Assembly (NCBI GenBank): GCA_964531025.1
Contig: CAZHDY010000001.1
Location: 744,001-808,000 of the forward strand
DNA length: 64,000 nucleotides
Direction of reading: 5' to 3'
Origin: CALMEC01 sp964531025
GTDB lineage: Bacteria; Actinomycetota; Thermoleophilia; Miltoncostaeales; Miltoncostaeaceae
Shown here: one piece after another, positions 25,703 to 33,991 of the stretch
Position numbering within the stretch: position 1 is the stretch's first letter
Layout: every line of letters starts with the position of its first letter
Position numbers and translations under genes: made by a program
Notes under the pieces: generated by a model
Database searches by the model: none
Seen by the model: only the letters and a program-made list of their open reading frames with translations
Told to the model about the DNA's origin: nothing

Positions 25703-26464
25703 ATGGACCATCCGACAGCCGTGACGGTCGCGGACTTCAGCGCACGCATCGCCCAGGTACGGGCACGCATTGCAGCGGCCGCCGAAAGGGCGGGACGCGC
25801 CCCATCGGACGTGCGGCTCCTTCCGGTGAGCAAGACCGTTCCGGAGAAGCGGATCCGTGCCGCGTTCGAGGCCGGATGCCGCGAGTTCGGTGAGAACAAG
25901 GTCCAGGAGGCCGACCGCAAGCAGCGCGAACTCTCCGACCTCGACATCTCCTGGTCGGTCATCGGCCACCTCCAGACGAACAAGGCGAGGGTCGTCGCGG
26001 CCTTCGCGAGCGAGTTCCAGGCCCTCGACTCGATGCGCGTGACGGAGGCGCTCGACCGCCGCCTTCAGACGGCGGGACGTGGCCTCGACGTCTACGTCCA
26101 GGTGAACACCTCGGCGGAGGAATCCAAGTTCGGGCTGCCGCCCGAGGAGGTCCTCACATTCCTCCGGACCCTGCGGAGCTACGCGAGCCTGCAGGTGCAG
26201 GGGCTCATGACACTGGCCCTGTTCACCACCGACACCGAGCGGGTGCGCGAGTGCTTCCGCATGCTGCGGACGCTGCGCGATCGAGCCCGCGACGCCGACC
26301 TGATCGGCCCCGGCGGACTCTCGATGGGCATGTCCGGCGACTACGAGGTGGCCGTGGAGGAGGGGTCCACCGTGGTGCGCGTCGGCCAGGCCATCTTCGG
26401 CACCCGTTCGACACCCGACAGCCACTACTGGCCCGGGACAGCGGAGCAGGCCGACCAGCGCTGA
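25703..26464 (+). CDS. yggS: PLP homeostasis protein (YggS/PLPBP family)
   Basis: PLP-binding protein of 253 residues. Signatures: VRLLPVSKTVPEKRI with the PLP lysine, FGENKVQEA, WSVIGHLQTNKARV, and GLSMGMSGDYEVAVEEGSTV followed by VRVGQAIFG. It buffers PLP and lacks racemase activity in studied members. ATG 25703 has GAAGGA upstream; the longer frame runs through the hairpin. Confidence 0.95.
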   Translation: MDHPTAVTVADFSARIAQVRARIAAAAERAGRAPSDVRLLPVSKTVPEKRIRAAFEAGCREFGENKVQEADRKQRELSDLDISWSVIGHLQTNKARVVAAFASEFQALDSMRVTEALDRRLQTAGRGLDVYVQVNTSAEESKFGLPPEEVLTFLRTLRSYASLQVQGLMTLALFTTDTERVRECFRMLRTLRDRARDADLIGPGGLSMGMSGDYEVAVEEGSTVVRVGQAIFGTRSTPDSHYWPGTAEQADQR

Positions 26465-26580
26465 TCATGCTCCGTGGATCACGGACGATGATCCGTCCGC
26501 CGAGCCCGCGCAGTGTCTCACCATGTCCAATCGACCCGTGAGACGACCCGCGCCGCGCACCCGACGTAGTCTGCGCGGAC

Positions 26581-27342
26581 GTGCTTCCCGACCTTCTCGC
26601 CACCCGCTACGTCACGCCCCTCCGCGAGGGAGGATCGCTGCCGGCCATCGTCGAGGCCAGCGACGACGGCACCTACGTGCTCAAGTTCCGGGGCGCGGCG
26701 CAAGGTCTCCGGGTCCTCGTGGCCGAGGTCATCGTCGCCGAGCTGGCGCGCGCCCTGGGCATCCGGGTACCCGATCTGGCCGTGATCGATCTCCGCCGCG
26801 AGATCGCCCGGTACGAGGCCGACCAGGAGGTCCAGGACCTCCTCACCGCATCACTGGGATCGAACCTCGGCGTGGACTTCCTCCCCGGCGCCCTCGGCTA
26901 CGACGGTTCCCAACCACCGGACCGCGACACGGCCGAGCGCATCGTGTGGCTGGACGCGCTCACCGCGAACGTCGACCGCACGTGGCGCAACCCGAACCTG
27001 CTCGTGTGGCACGGTGCCACCTGGGCCATCGACCACGGCGCCGCCCTCTATCAGCACCACTCCTGGGAGAGCACGTCGCCGGATCCCGAGCGCTTCGCCC
27101 GCACCCCGTTCGACCTGTCGACCCACGTCCTCCATGGGATCGCGCCGACCGTCCGGCCACGGCACGACGAACTCGCCGCCACCATCACCCCCGCATTGCG
27201 CGGCGCGGTGGACACGGTGCCCGACGAGTGGCTCGTCCCGACCCCTGACCTTCGGGACCCCGCCGCGAACCGGGACGCCTACGTCGCGATGCTGACGGCG
27301 CGGCTCGCGAACCCCGACGCATGGATCGGGGCGGACGGATGA
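26581..27342 (+). CDS. HipA-like kinase family protein
   Basis: Protein of 253 residues resembling the HipA-like kinase fold: LKFRGAAQGLRVLVAEVIVAE (ATP-lysine region), ARALGIRVPDLAVIDL, then WLDALTANVDRTWRNPNLLVW (catalytic loop with Asp/Asn) and TWAIDHGAALYQHH (metal Asp). Start GTG. It overlaps the DUF3037 gene by 4 nt. The pair recurs in many genomes, to my knowledge; its substrate is unknown and it lacks a HipB partner here. Confidence 0.8.
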   Translation: MLPDLLATRYVTPLREGGSLPAIVEASDDGTYVLKFRGAAQGLRVLVAEVIVAELARALGIRVPDLAVIDLRREIARYEADQEVQDLLTASLGSNLGVDFLPGALGYDGSQPPDRDTAERIVWLDALTANVDRTWRNPNLLVWHGATWAIDHGAALYQHHSWESTSPDPERFARTPFDLSTHVLHGIAPTVRPRHDELAATITPALRGAVDTVPDEWLVPTPDLRDPAANRDAYVAMLTARLANPDAWIGADG

Positions 27343-27719
27343 AGGGCTACCAGTACACGGTGCTGCGCCTGGTACCGCACGTCGACCGCGGCGAGTGCAT
27401 CAACGTGGGCGTGGTCCTGTACTGCCAGGACGCCGCGTTCCTGGACGCCTCATGTCATATCGATGAGAACCGCGTCGGCGTATTGGCCCCTGACGTCGAC
27501 GTCCCCGGGGTGCGCGCGATGCTCGAACGCGTGCGCGACGTCTGCCGCGGTGATCTGGCCGACATCCCTGACGAGATCCGCACCCGCGGACAGCGCTTCG
27601 GATGGATCCTGGCCCCGCGATCGACGGTCGTGCAACCGGGACCGGTGCACGGCGGACTGTGCGAAGACCCGGGCGAGGAACTGGAACGGCTCTACACTCG
27701 ACTGGTCCTTCCCCGGTGA
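27339..27719 (+). CDS. DUF3037 family protein
   Basis: Protein of 126 residues: YQYTVLRLVPHVDRGECINV, GVVLYCQDAAFLDA and a C-terminal acidic EDPGEELERLYTRLVLPR. This is the DUF3037 pattern. ATG 27339 lies inside the end of the HipA-like gene (ATGA), indicating coupled expression. Function unknown; likely works with the kinase-like partner. Confidence 0.85.
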   Translation: MKGYQYTVLRLVPHVDRGECINVGVVLYCQDAAFLDASCHIDENRVGVLAPDVDVPGVRAMLERVRDVCRGDLADIPDEIRTRGQRFGWILAPRSTVVQPGPVHGGLCEDPGEELERLYTRLVLPR

Positions 27720-27885
27720 TCGCCGACCAGATCGTGCCCTTCCCCGCCCCCGGCAAACGAGCCTGACGGAGCGGCTGGATGTCCCTCGCACGGGCCGACC
27801 AGCAGCCTCGGTGGCCGGGGGAATGCTCCTCCGCACTCCCACACGAAAAACGGTGACTCAGAGCCACGTCATGTCGGTGGCGCGA

Positions 27886-28593
27886 TCACCCTGAAAGCCC
27901 CACCCACCACTCGTCGTGGGCCACTCCCCAGTGATCGCGCAGCGCCCCCACCGGAATCGCCTGGTGCCGCCAATCTGCCAGAAGGACGTCGGTCGCCCGC
28001 AGGGTGCGCCGCCACGAATCCGGGGCCGAACAGCGAGCGCTGTCGTGAAGCAGCACTGTGCCTCCTGGTCGGATCGTCCGCCGGACACGCCGGACGATCC
28101 CCTCAGAAGAGACGTACCGCGACCAGTCACGGCCCCACGCCGTCCAGAGGACGAGGTCGAGACCACAGTGGCGGGAGACCTGCCGGCTCATGACCGTTGT
28201 CACCCCGTATGGCGGTCGGTATCGACGTGGCGTGGTGCCCGTCACGTCGGCGATGACATCGATGGCCCGCCGCAGGTCCTCGCACAGGTGTTCCGGACGC
28301 TGTCGAAGTACACAGGTATGCGTCCAGCCATGGACCGCGATCTCATGTCCGGTCCGGTGCATATGTCGCACCAGATCGCCATGAGCGGCGACGTGTTCGC
28401 CCAAGAGGAAGAAGGTGGCGGTCGCACCGTGCCGTTCCAGGATCTCCAAGAGATGCGGAGTCGAGCGATCGTCCGGACCGTCGTCATATGTGAGTGCGAT
28501 GTGGTGGTGATCGGACCGTCCGGCGAGCGAGGGCGTCGACCACCGTAGAGGGGCACCGTAAAGCGCACCAGGTATCCAGCGCGCCACGTTCAC
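27886..28593 (-). CDS. Polysaccharide deacetylase (NodB domain)
   Basis: Protein of 235 residues with NodB motifs: HIALTYDDGPDDRSTPHLLE (metal/catalytic Asp), EIAVHGWTHTC (metal His pair), and YRPPYGVTTVMSR, WTAWGRDW, GGTVLLHDS. It would deacetylate an N-acetylated sugar on a lipid or glycan. There is no convincing signal peptide, unusual for cell-wall-acting members. The GTG start lies 2 nt after the glycosyltransferase stop, so the two form an operon and may modify the same glycolipid. Confidence 0.88.
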   Translation of the reverse strand: MNVARWIPGALYGAPLRWSTPSLAGRSDHHHIALTYDDGPDDRSTPHLLEILERHGATATFFLLGEHVAAHGDLVRHMHRTGHEIAVHGWTHTCVLRQRPEHLCEDLRRAIDVIADVTGTTPRRYRPPYGVTTVMSRQVSRHCGLDLVLWTAWGRDWSRYVSSEGIVRRVRRTIRPGGTVLLHDSARCSAPDSWRRTLRATDVLLADWRHQAIPVGALRDHWGVAHDEWWVGLSG

Positions 28594-28595
28594 GG

Positions 28596-29816
28596 TCAGG
28601 TCAACACCCGATCCGGCACCACCGATGCTGCACCGGAGAGAGGCGGCATCACGTCAAGGAACGTCGGACGGCCGCTCCAGACCGACGGCGGCTCTCCGCA
28701 CCCCCGGGTCAGGGCCGCACGAATGGAGGTATCCAAGCCGTCTGGCGAATCCGGCCACGGGACGAGTCCCTCCGCACACAACGCCCGCGCGCTCTCCACG
28801 CCGTGCCCCGGCAGACAGCGATACGAGATCACCGGCGTTCCCAGAGCGAGTGATTCCAGGGCCGTAAACCCCCCGGCGTTCTGGACCACGCAGTCGGCCG
28901 CTCGGATCGCCGATGTGAGTCCGTCCAGCCAGCCCACGGCGACGGCACCGGGAATCCGCTCAAGACGGCGGCGGAGCTTCGTGTTGCGACCGCACAGAAC
29001 GACCGGCGTAGCAGCGCCCGTATCGCGGATATCGAGCGCCGACCGCAGAACGTCGCCGACACCCTCTGCCCCACCGGCGACAAGCGCGACCGGACAGTCC
29101 CGCGGCAGGCCCAGCACTGCGCGGAACCGCTCCGGTTCATCACCTGTCGGTGGCGGGGCGACGGGGGTCAGGGGATTGATGACCCTCACGTCGCAGGCTC
29201 CGTGTGCCCGTGCCTGCTGTGCCGCCTGATCGTGGACAGCCAGGTGCACGTCCACGAAGCGATGCACCCACAGGGAGTGCACCGACGGATCCGTCAGATA
29301 GGTCACAGCCGGTACCGCCAACTGCCCGCTCTGTCTCAGACGACCCAGAGCCTGCGCGGCGAAGGGATGCGTCGCGATCACGAACGCGGTGGTGGCGTCG
29401 ACGGCCGTAGCGATCCTCGTGGCAGGAGCACATCCGACGATGAATCCGGCGGTCCGGCCCACCCTCGCTGCCCCACCGGCCTCGTCGTCCAGGCCCCGCA
29501 TGATGAGCCCCCAGGAGCCGGGGACCAAGCCGAGCTGCCGGAAGTATGCCCATTTCATGATCTGTCCTAGGCGCAGCGGATAGAGCTCTGAGATGTCAAG
29601 GCAATCGACCCGCCACCCCTCGCCGCGAAGCCGGTCCGATATCTCGTGGGCGGCGGCGTCGTGTCCCGCTCCGAAGCTTCCCGAGACGATCAGCACGCGA
29701 TCGGTGGTGGCTCGCCCCGTGGTCGACGCGACCCGATGGCCGGTATCCAACCCGGGACCGCACGCCGCTGACGACTGGTGTGTCACGGTCACGACGGTAG
29801 GAACGGTTCGATGCAA
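28596..29816 (-). CDS. MGDG synthase-like glycosyltransferase
   Basis: GT28/MGDG-synthase-type protein, up to 406 residues. The N-terminal glycine-rich motif is VLIVSGSFGAGHDAAAHEI; the C-terminal donor-binding part contains VVLCGRNTKLRRRLE, VGWLDGLTSAIRAADCVVQN and GGFTALESLALGTPVISY. Family members add sugars to diacylglycerol or similar lipids. The frame starts at TTG 29816; GTG 29792 or 29786 are alternatives and no ribosome site decides. Translationally linked to the NodB gene. Confidence 0.85.
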   Translation of the reverse strand: MHRTVPTVVTVTHQSSAACGPGLDTGHRVASTTGRATTDRVLIVSGSFGAGHDAAAHEISDRLRGEGWRVDCLDISELYPLRLGQIMKWAYFRQLGLVPGSWGLIMRGLDDEAGGAARVGRTAGFIVGCAPATRIATAVDATTAFVIATHPFAAQALGRLRQSGQLAVPAVTYLTDPSVHSLWVHRFVDVHLAVHDQAAQQARAHGACDVRVINPLTPVAPPPTGDEPERFRAVLGLPRDCPVALVAGGAEGVGDVLRSALDIRDTGAATPVVLCGRNTKLRRRLERIPGAVAVGWLDGLTSAIRAADCVVQNAGGFTALESLALGTPVISYRCLPGHGVESARALCAEGLVPWPDSPDGLDTSIRAALTRGCGEPPSVWSGRPTFLDVMPPLSGAASVVPDRVLT

Positions 29817-29920
29817 AGAGCATGAACACCGTGACGATCCCTGGACTTACCGACGTGCCGCAGTCACGACCGTCGAGGCAGTCACGTCACATGAGACGGG
29901 GGTTTCGCGTGTTCATGGGG

Positions 29921-31468
29921 TCATGTCCCCATACCGATGACCGGCGGGTGGAAGCTGTGCGGATCCGCGGCCTCCCAAGCGGCCGCCCACTCACGTGGAG
30001 CGTCCTCCAGGAGCTCACCGGGCCGCAGCCATTCGTAGAGCTCCTCGTACGACCGCTCCTCCAGCAGGCTGATGTTCTGCCGCAGCTGCCACGGACGCAG
30101 CTCCGACGGGTTGTCGATGCCCATCGCCCCGATCAGGCGACCGACCTCCGTCACCGTCGCGTCGTGGTAGTTACGGACGCGCTCGGCCTTCGACGGCACG
30201 TCCAACGCACGCGCGCGTCGCGGGTCCTGCGTGGCCACGCCCACCGGGCACTTGCCGGTGTGGCATTTCTGGGCCTGGATGCAGCCGATCGCCATCATCA
30301 TCGCCCGCGCCGAGTTGGTGAAGTCGGCGCCCTGGATCAGGCGCTTCACGATGTCGCTCGCACGCGCGATCTTGCCGCTGGCGCCGATCCGGATGTGATC
30401 ACGCAGACCGGTGCCGACGAGCGCGTTGTGGACGGTCATGAGCCCCTGCGTGAGCGGCATCCCGACGTTGTCCTCGAACTCCAGCGGCGCCGCACCGGTG
30501 CCGCCCTCCGAGCCGTCGACGGTGATGAAGTCCGGCGCGGTGCCCACCTCGCGGATGGCCTTGCAGATGGCGAGGACGTCCGTGCGCGAACCCACGCACA
30601 GTTTGATGCCCGTGGGCTTGCCGCCCGAGAGCTCGCGCAGCATCGCGACGAACTCGATCAGCTCGACGGGCGTGGCGAACGCCCGGTGCGCCGACGGGCT
30701 GATGCAGTCGACGCCCCGAGGCACCCCGCGGATCTCGGCGATCTCGCGGCTCACCTTGGCACCGGGCAGCACACCGCCCAACCCGGGTTTGGCACCCTGC
30801 GAGAGCTTCACCGAGATGCACTTCACCTGACCGTCCGTCGCCTTGTCGGCGAACATCACGGGATCGAAGTCACCGTCATCGGTGCGGGCGCCGAAGTAGC
30901 CGCTGCCGAGTTCCCAGAGGAGATCCCCGCCGAACTCGCGGTGGTAGGGAGAGATGCCACCCTCACCGGTGTCGTGGAGGAAGCCGCCCATGGCCGCCCC
31001 CTGGTTGAGCGCTCGAATCGCGTTCGCCGACAGGGCACCGAAGCTCATGGCGGACACATTCAGGAGCGACATCGCGTAGGGGCGCCGACAGTCCGGTCCG
31101 CCCACCGCGACGCGATGCTCACCCGGCGCCGGCGGGACGGGCCGGGCCGAGTGGACGAGCCATTCGTATCCGGGCCGGTAGACGTCCCGTTCGGTTCCGT
31201 AAGCCTGCTCCGCGTCAAGGCCCTTCGCGCGGAGGTAGATGACGGCCCGCGTGTCACGGTCGAACGGCCGCCCGTCCCAGTTGCGCTCGATGAAGTACTG
31301 CTGGACTTCGGGCCGGATCCCCTCGAGCATGAAGCGCAGGTGACCGATCACGGGGAAGTTGCGAAGGAGCGCATGCTTCCTCTGGATGAGGTCGTACGCG
31401 GTGACCGCGAGGAGCCCGGCGCCGGCGATGCCCGCCGACCGCAACCGTCGCTTCCGATGATCCGCCAC
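29921..31468 (-). CDS. FMN-binding glutamate synthase-family protein (GltB-like)
   Basis: Protein of 515 residues with the FMN/synthase domain of GltB but no glutaminase domain. Signatures: SAMSFGALSANAIRALNQGA, DTGEGGISPYHREFGGDLLW, ISVKLSQGAKPGLGGVLPG, ITVDGSEGGTGAAPLEFEDN, and cysteines in CIQAQKCHTGKCPVGVATQ that fit a 3Fe-4S site. An N-terminal hydrophobic segment (AGIAGAGLLAVTAYDLI) suggests membrane attachment. GTG start with GGGAGG upstream. The reaction of these stand-alone proteins is unsettled. Confidence 0.88.
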   Translation of the reverse strand: MADHRKRRLRSAGIAGAGLLAVTAYDLIQRKHALLRNFPVIGHLRFMLEGIRPEVQQYFIERNWDGRPFDRDTRAVIYLRAKGLDAEQAYGTERDVYRPGYEWLVHSARPVPPAPGEHRVAVGGPDCRRPYAMSLLNVSAMSFGALSANAIRALNQGAAMGGFLHDTGEGGISPYHREFGGDLLWELGSGYFGARTDDGDFDPVMFADKATDGQVKCISVKLSQGAKPGLGGVLPGAKVSREIAEIRGVPRGVDCISPSAHRAFATPVELIEFVAMLRELSGGKPTGIKLCVGSRTDVLAICKAIREVGTAPDFITVDGSEGGTGAAPLEFEDNVGMPLTQGLMTVHNALVGTGLRDHIRIGASGKIARASDIVKRLIQGADFTNSARAMMMAIGCIQAQKCHTGKCPVGVATQDPRRARALDVPSKAERVRNYHDATVTEVGRLIGAMGIDNPSELRPWQLRQNISLLEERSYEELYEWLRPGELLEDAPREWAAAWEAADPHSFHPPVIGMGT

Positions 31469-31587
31469 AGGCCCGCCTCCCTTTCACCGGATCATCCTGC
31501 CGCAATGGGTTCCCGTCAACCGCAGCGGCCCATGGAAGCACATCGTCACCACCGGTCAGAGCGCTCCCGGACCGGCCGTCCAGAAAC

Positions 31588-31655
31588 GACGAGATGATCG
31601 ATTCCACGAAAATCGTGGCATGGGGCACGCCCGAGGTCGTGGAATCAATCGTCTA
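31588..31655 (-). repeat. Interspersed CTAG-end repeat, copy B (short, 68 bp)
   Basis: Minimal copy: GATGATCGATTCCACGA at the left and TCGTGGAATCAATCGTCTAG at the right form the terminal inverted repeats. Only about 30 bp lie between them and the internal hairpin of the long copies is missing. It sits upstream of the GltB-like gene and of the tRNA. It looks like an internal deletion derivative or a nearly solo end pair. Confidence 0.85.
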
Positions 31656-31817
31656 GTGTCCCGCGGCAGAGGTCGATCGGTTCACCGGGCACGACGAACG
31701 CCGTCGGGACGACGGAGCTTCGATGCACGTACGTCACGGCGTCAGGTGACGGCCCGGCGAGGTTTCGGCCGCCGAACCGCAGACGTATCTTCGATACGAG
31801 CAGCTTCACCGTCTCAC

Positions 31818-31891
31818 GGGCGCGTAGCTCAGTTGGTTAGAGCAAGGGACTCATAATCCCCGGGTCGCAGGTTCGAGTCCTGCCGCGCCCA
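31818..31891 (+). tRNA. tRNA with CAU anticodon (Met, or Ile2 if modified)
   Basis: Seventy-four nt cloverleaf: acceptor GGGCGCG/CGCGCCC, D-arm GCTC/GAGC, loop CTCATAA giving CAT, T-arm GCAGG TTCGAGT CCTGC, discriminator A, no encoded CCA. The first pair of the anticodon stem (A-C) is mismatched. It lacks initiator features (a 1-72 mismatch), so it is elongator Met or lysidine-type Ile2; I cannot decide. Confidence 0.93.
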
Positions 31892-32104
31892 CTTCCCGCA
31901 TCGATAGGGAACCGGCACTCCGCTCAGGAGTCGACGACACGCGTCCGACAGCCATCGACGGCGGTCAGGTTGTCGGCAGGTCGTCGTCCATACGATCACA
32001 ATCATGTGTCTCCCGACCGGCCACGAGGAACCGCCTCCCTCTCATGACGGGATCCCGTCCGCCGGCAGCGTGATCACAGCGCGTCCGCCTTTCCCGGGAG
32101 ACCC

Positions 32105-32932
32105 GTGGTAGGAAACGCGAACACCACCGCTTCCGATCCGACGGTGACACGCGCGACGACTCTGCGCCTGGCGATGGGTGGCCTGATCGCGTTCATCGCG
32201 ATGTGGCTCCTCATCACGGTCCGCGGCGGCAGTGGACCGACGGAGTTCGACATGTGGTGGGCCGACGGAATCCGCGCCTCCCGCGTCTCGTTCGCAACGA
32301 CCATCGCCCACGCATTCGACGTCGTGGGCGGTCCGATCGTTTCGGGCTTCGTCATACCCACCGCGGCGGTCGTCCTGCTCCTGGTCCTCCGTCGACGGTG
32401 GGCCGTCGTGTACCTGATCGTGGCGAGCGTCATGAGCACCGTCGTCGTCAAGATCGTCAAGAACATCGCCTCACGCCCCCGGCCCGACGACATCCTCGTC
32501 ACCGCCGACTTCGGATCCTTCCCGTCGGGACATTCCGCGAACGCCGCCGCGATCGTCACCGTCATGGCCCTCCTCTTCCCGTCGGGACGCTGGATACCGG
32601 TGGCGGGTGCGGTGTACGTGACCCTGATGATGCTGTCGCGTACCTACCTGAGCGCACATTGGATCACCGACACCATCGCCGGCGCAATCCTCGGCTTTTC
32701 CGTCGCCACAGGGATATGGGCGGCCTTCGAGCGACGCGTGACGAATGAGGCGCGGCGCGACGAGGTGAGTCCCTCGGTTCGTGCCGTCACAGGGAGAGCA
32801 CGTGACGGATCATCAGCGACACGTGGTGAGGATTCCCGCCCCGAACGGACAGACGGCCCACCCCGGGAATCCGCAAAGAGCGCATATCCATCCCACGGTG
32901 GATCCAAAAGCACCAACCCGCCGTCACGATGA
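32105..32932 (+). CDS. PAP2-family membrane phosphatase
   Basis: Membrane protein of 275 residues with the complete phosphatase signature: KNIASRPRP (motif 1), FPSGHSANA (motif 2) and SRTYLSAHWITD (motif 3). Such enzymes dephosphorylate undecaprenyl pyrophosphate or phosphatidic acid on the outer membrane face. After the last helix comes a ~70-residue Arg/Ser-rich tail predicted to be disordered. GTG start with GGGAGA upstream. Confidence 0.9.
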   Translation: MVGNANTTASDPTVTRATTLRLAMGGLIAFIAMWLLITVRGGSGPTEFDMWWADGIRASRVSFATTIAHAFDVVGGPIVSGFVIPTAAVVLLLVLRRRWAVVYLIVASVMSTVVVKIVKNIASRPRPDDILVTADFGSFPSGHSANAAAIVTVMALLFPSGRWIPVAGAVYVTLMMLSRTYLSAHWITDTIAGAILGFSVATGIWAAFERRVTNEARRDEVSPSVRAVTGRARDGSSATRGEDSRPERTDGPPRESAKSAYPSHGGSKSTNPPSR

Positions 32933-33094
32933 CGGGCCCGCCGGTTGGAACGGACAATGGTGCTGTCGACGGGCGACGACCACGATCCGCTGTCGATGCC
33001 GCCAGAACCCCGGGAGGACGGGTTTCCGGCATCGCGATGACCGAAAGTCGTATCGTCTGACGTGACACCGACCGACGCAAGGAGAGGACACACC

Positions 33095-33697
33095 GTGGCC
33101 TTCGAACTTCCGAAGCTGGACTACGCCTACGACGCGCTCGAGCCGCACATCGACGCGAAGACGATGGAGATCCACCACACGAAGCACCACCAGACCTACA
33201 TCGACAAGGCCAACGACGCCCTTGCCGGGACCGAGCTCGAGGGCAAGTCGGTCGAGGAGGTCCTCACGAACCTCGACAAGCTCCCCGAGGCCAAGCGGAC
33301 ACCCGTGCGTAACAACGCCGGCGGCCACTACAACCACAGCCTCTTCTGGACGATCCTCAGCCCCAACGGTGGCGGGGACCCCACGGGGGCGGTGGCCGAC
33401 GCCATCAACGCCGCGTTCGGTGACTTCGGCAGCTTCAAGACGGCCTTCGCCGATGCCGCCGTCGGGCGCTTCGGCAGTGGCTGGGCCTGGCTCGTCGCCG
33501 CCAACGGAGGCGTCGAGGTGACGTCCACCCCGAACCAGGACGCGACCATTCTCGACGGCAAGACGCCGGTCCTCGGCCTCGACGTCTGGGAGCACGCGTA
33601 CTACCTCAACTACCAGAACCGTCGTCCCGACTACATCGCGGCCTTCTGGAACATCGTGAACTGGGACGAGGTGAACCGCCGCCTCGCGGCCGCCTAG
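33095..33697 (+). CDS. sodA: Superoxide dismutase, Fe/Mn family
   Basis: Protein of 200 residues. Metal ligands: His in MEIHHTKHHQTYIDKAN, His in NNAGGHYNHSLFW, and the C-terminal LDVWEHAYYLNYQNRR (Asp and His). GSGWAWLV is also conserved. The sequence before the metal-specific region (GGDPTGAV) fits Mn or cambialistic types. GTG 33095 has AAGGAGAGG upstream. Its TAG stop is the first three bases of repeat copy C. Confidence 0.96.
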   Translation: MAFELPKLDYAYDALEPHIDAKTMEIHHTKHHQTYIDKANDALAGTELEGKSVEEVLTNLDKLPEAKRTPVRNNAGGHYNHSLFWTILSPNGGGDPTGAVADAINAAFGDFGSFKTAFADAAVGRFGSGWAWLVAANGGVEVTSTPNQDATILDGKTPVLGLDVWEHAYYLNYQNRRPDYIAAFWNIVNWDEVNRRLAAA

Positions 33698-33863
33698 ATG
33701 ATTGATTCCACGGGATCGTGGATGTGGTGCGTGTCCCCGGCGGCGCGGATACGCCACCGGGCGACTCCAACAGGCGAACCAGCATGCCCTTCGACGCCCG
33801 ACGACGCCCCGCATCCACCGGTGGCGCGCCCCGCATCCGCTCTTCCGTGGCACCACTCATCTG
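33695..33863 (+). repeat. Interspersed CTAG-end repeat, copy C (long)
   Basis: Begins with the sodA stop: TAGATGATTGATTCCACGG, and closes with CCGTGGCACCACTCATCTG. The internal hairpin is CCGGCGGCG, loop CGGATA, CGCCACCGG. It shares AACAGGCGAACCAGCATGCC with copy A (one base different). About 169 bp, noncoding. Confidence 0.9.
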
Positions 33864-33877
33864 ATCGGCGCTGACAC

Positions 33878-33910
33878 CGAGCCGCTCCGGCCCCGTGCCG
33901 GAGCGGCTCG
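33878..33910 (+). terminator. 13-bp hairpin, probable sodA terminator
   Basis: CGAGCCGCTCCGG, loop CCCCGTG, CCGGAGCGGCTCG. A perfect stem after sodA and the repeat, 81 nt before the next start codon. No T-tract follows. Confidence 0.65.
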
Positions 33911-33991
33911 CGGCACGATCTGTGCCACCATATCCGTACGACCGTCGGTGACCTTCCCCCGACGCCCGGTTCGCCCCACACTTCACAGCCT

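Noticed and set aside
29820..29917. CATGAACAC...GTGTTCATG inverted repeat flanking ~80 bp before the glycosyltransferase gene
   Set aside because: Only 9 bp, widely spaced, with no second copy or link to a gene; probably chance.
29822..31597. 591-codon plus-strand frame
   Set aside because: Antisense to the GltB-like gene; no domain.
31818..31891. Initiator tRNA-fMet
   Set aside because: The 1-72 pair is a normal G-C and the anticodon stem lacks the three G-C pairs of initiators, so it is Met elongator or Ile2.
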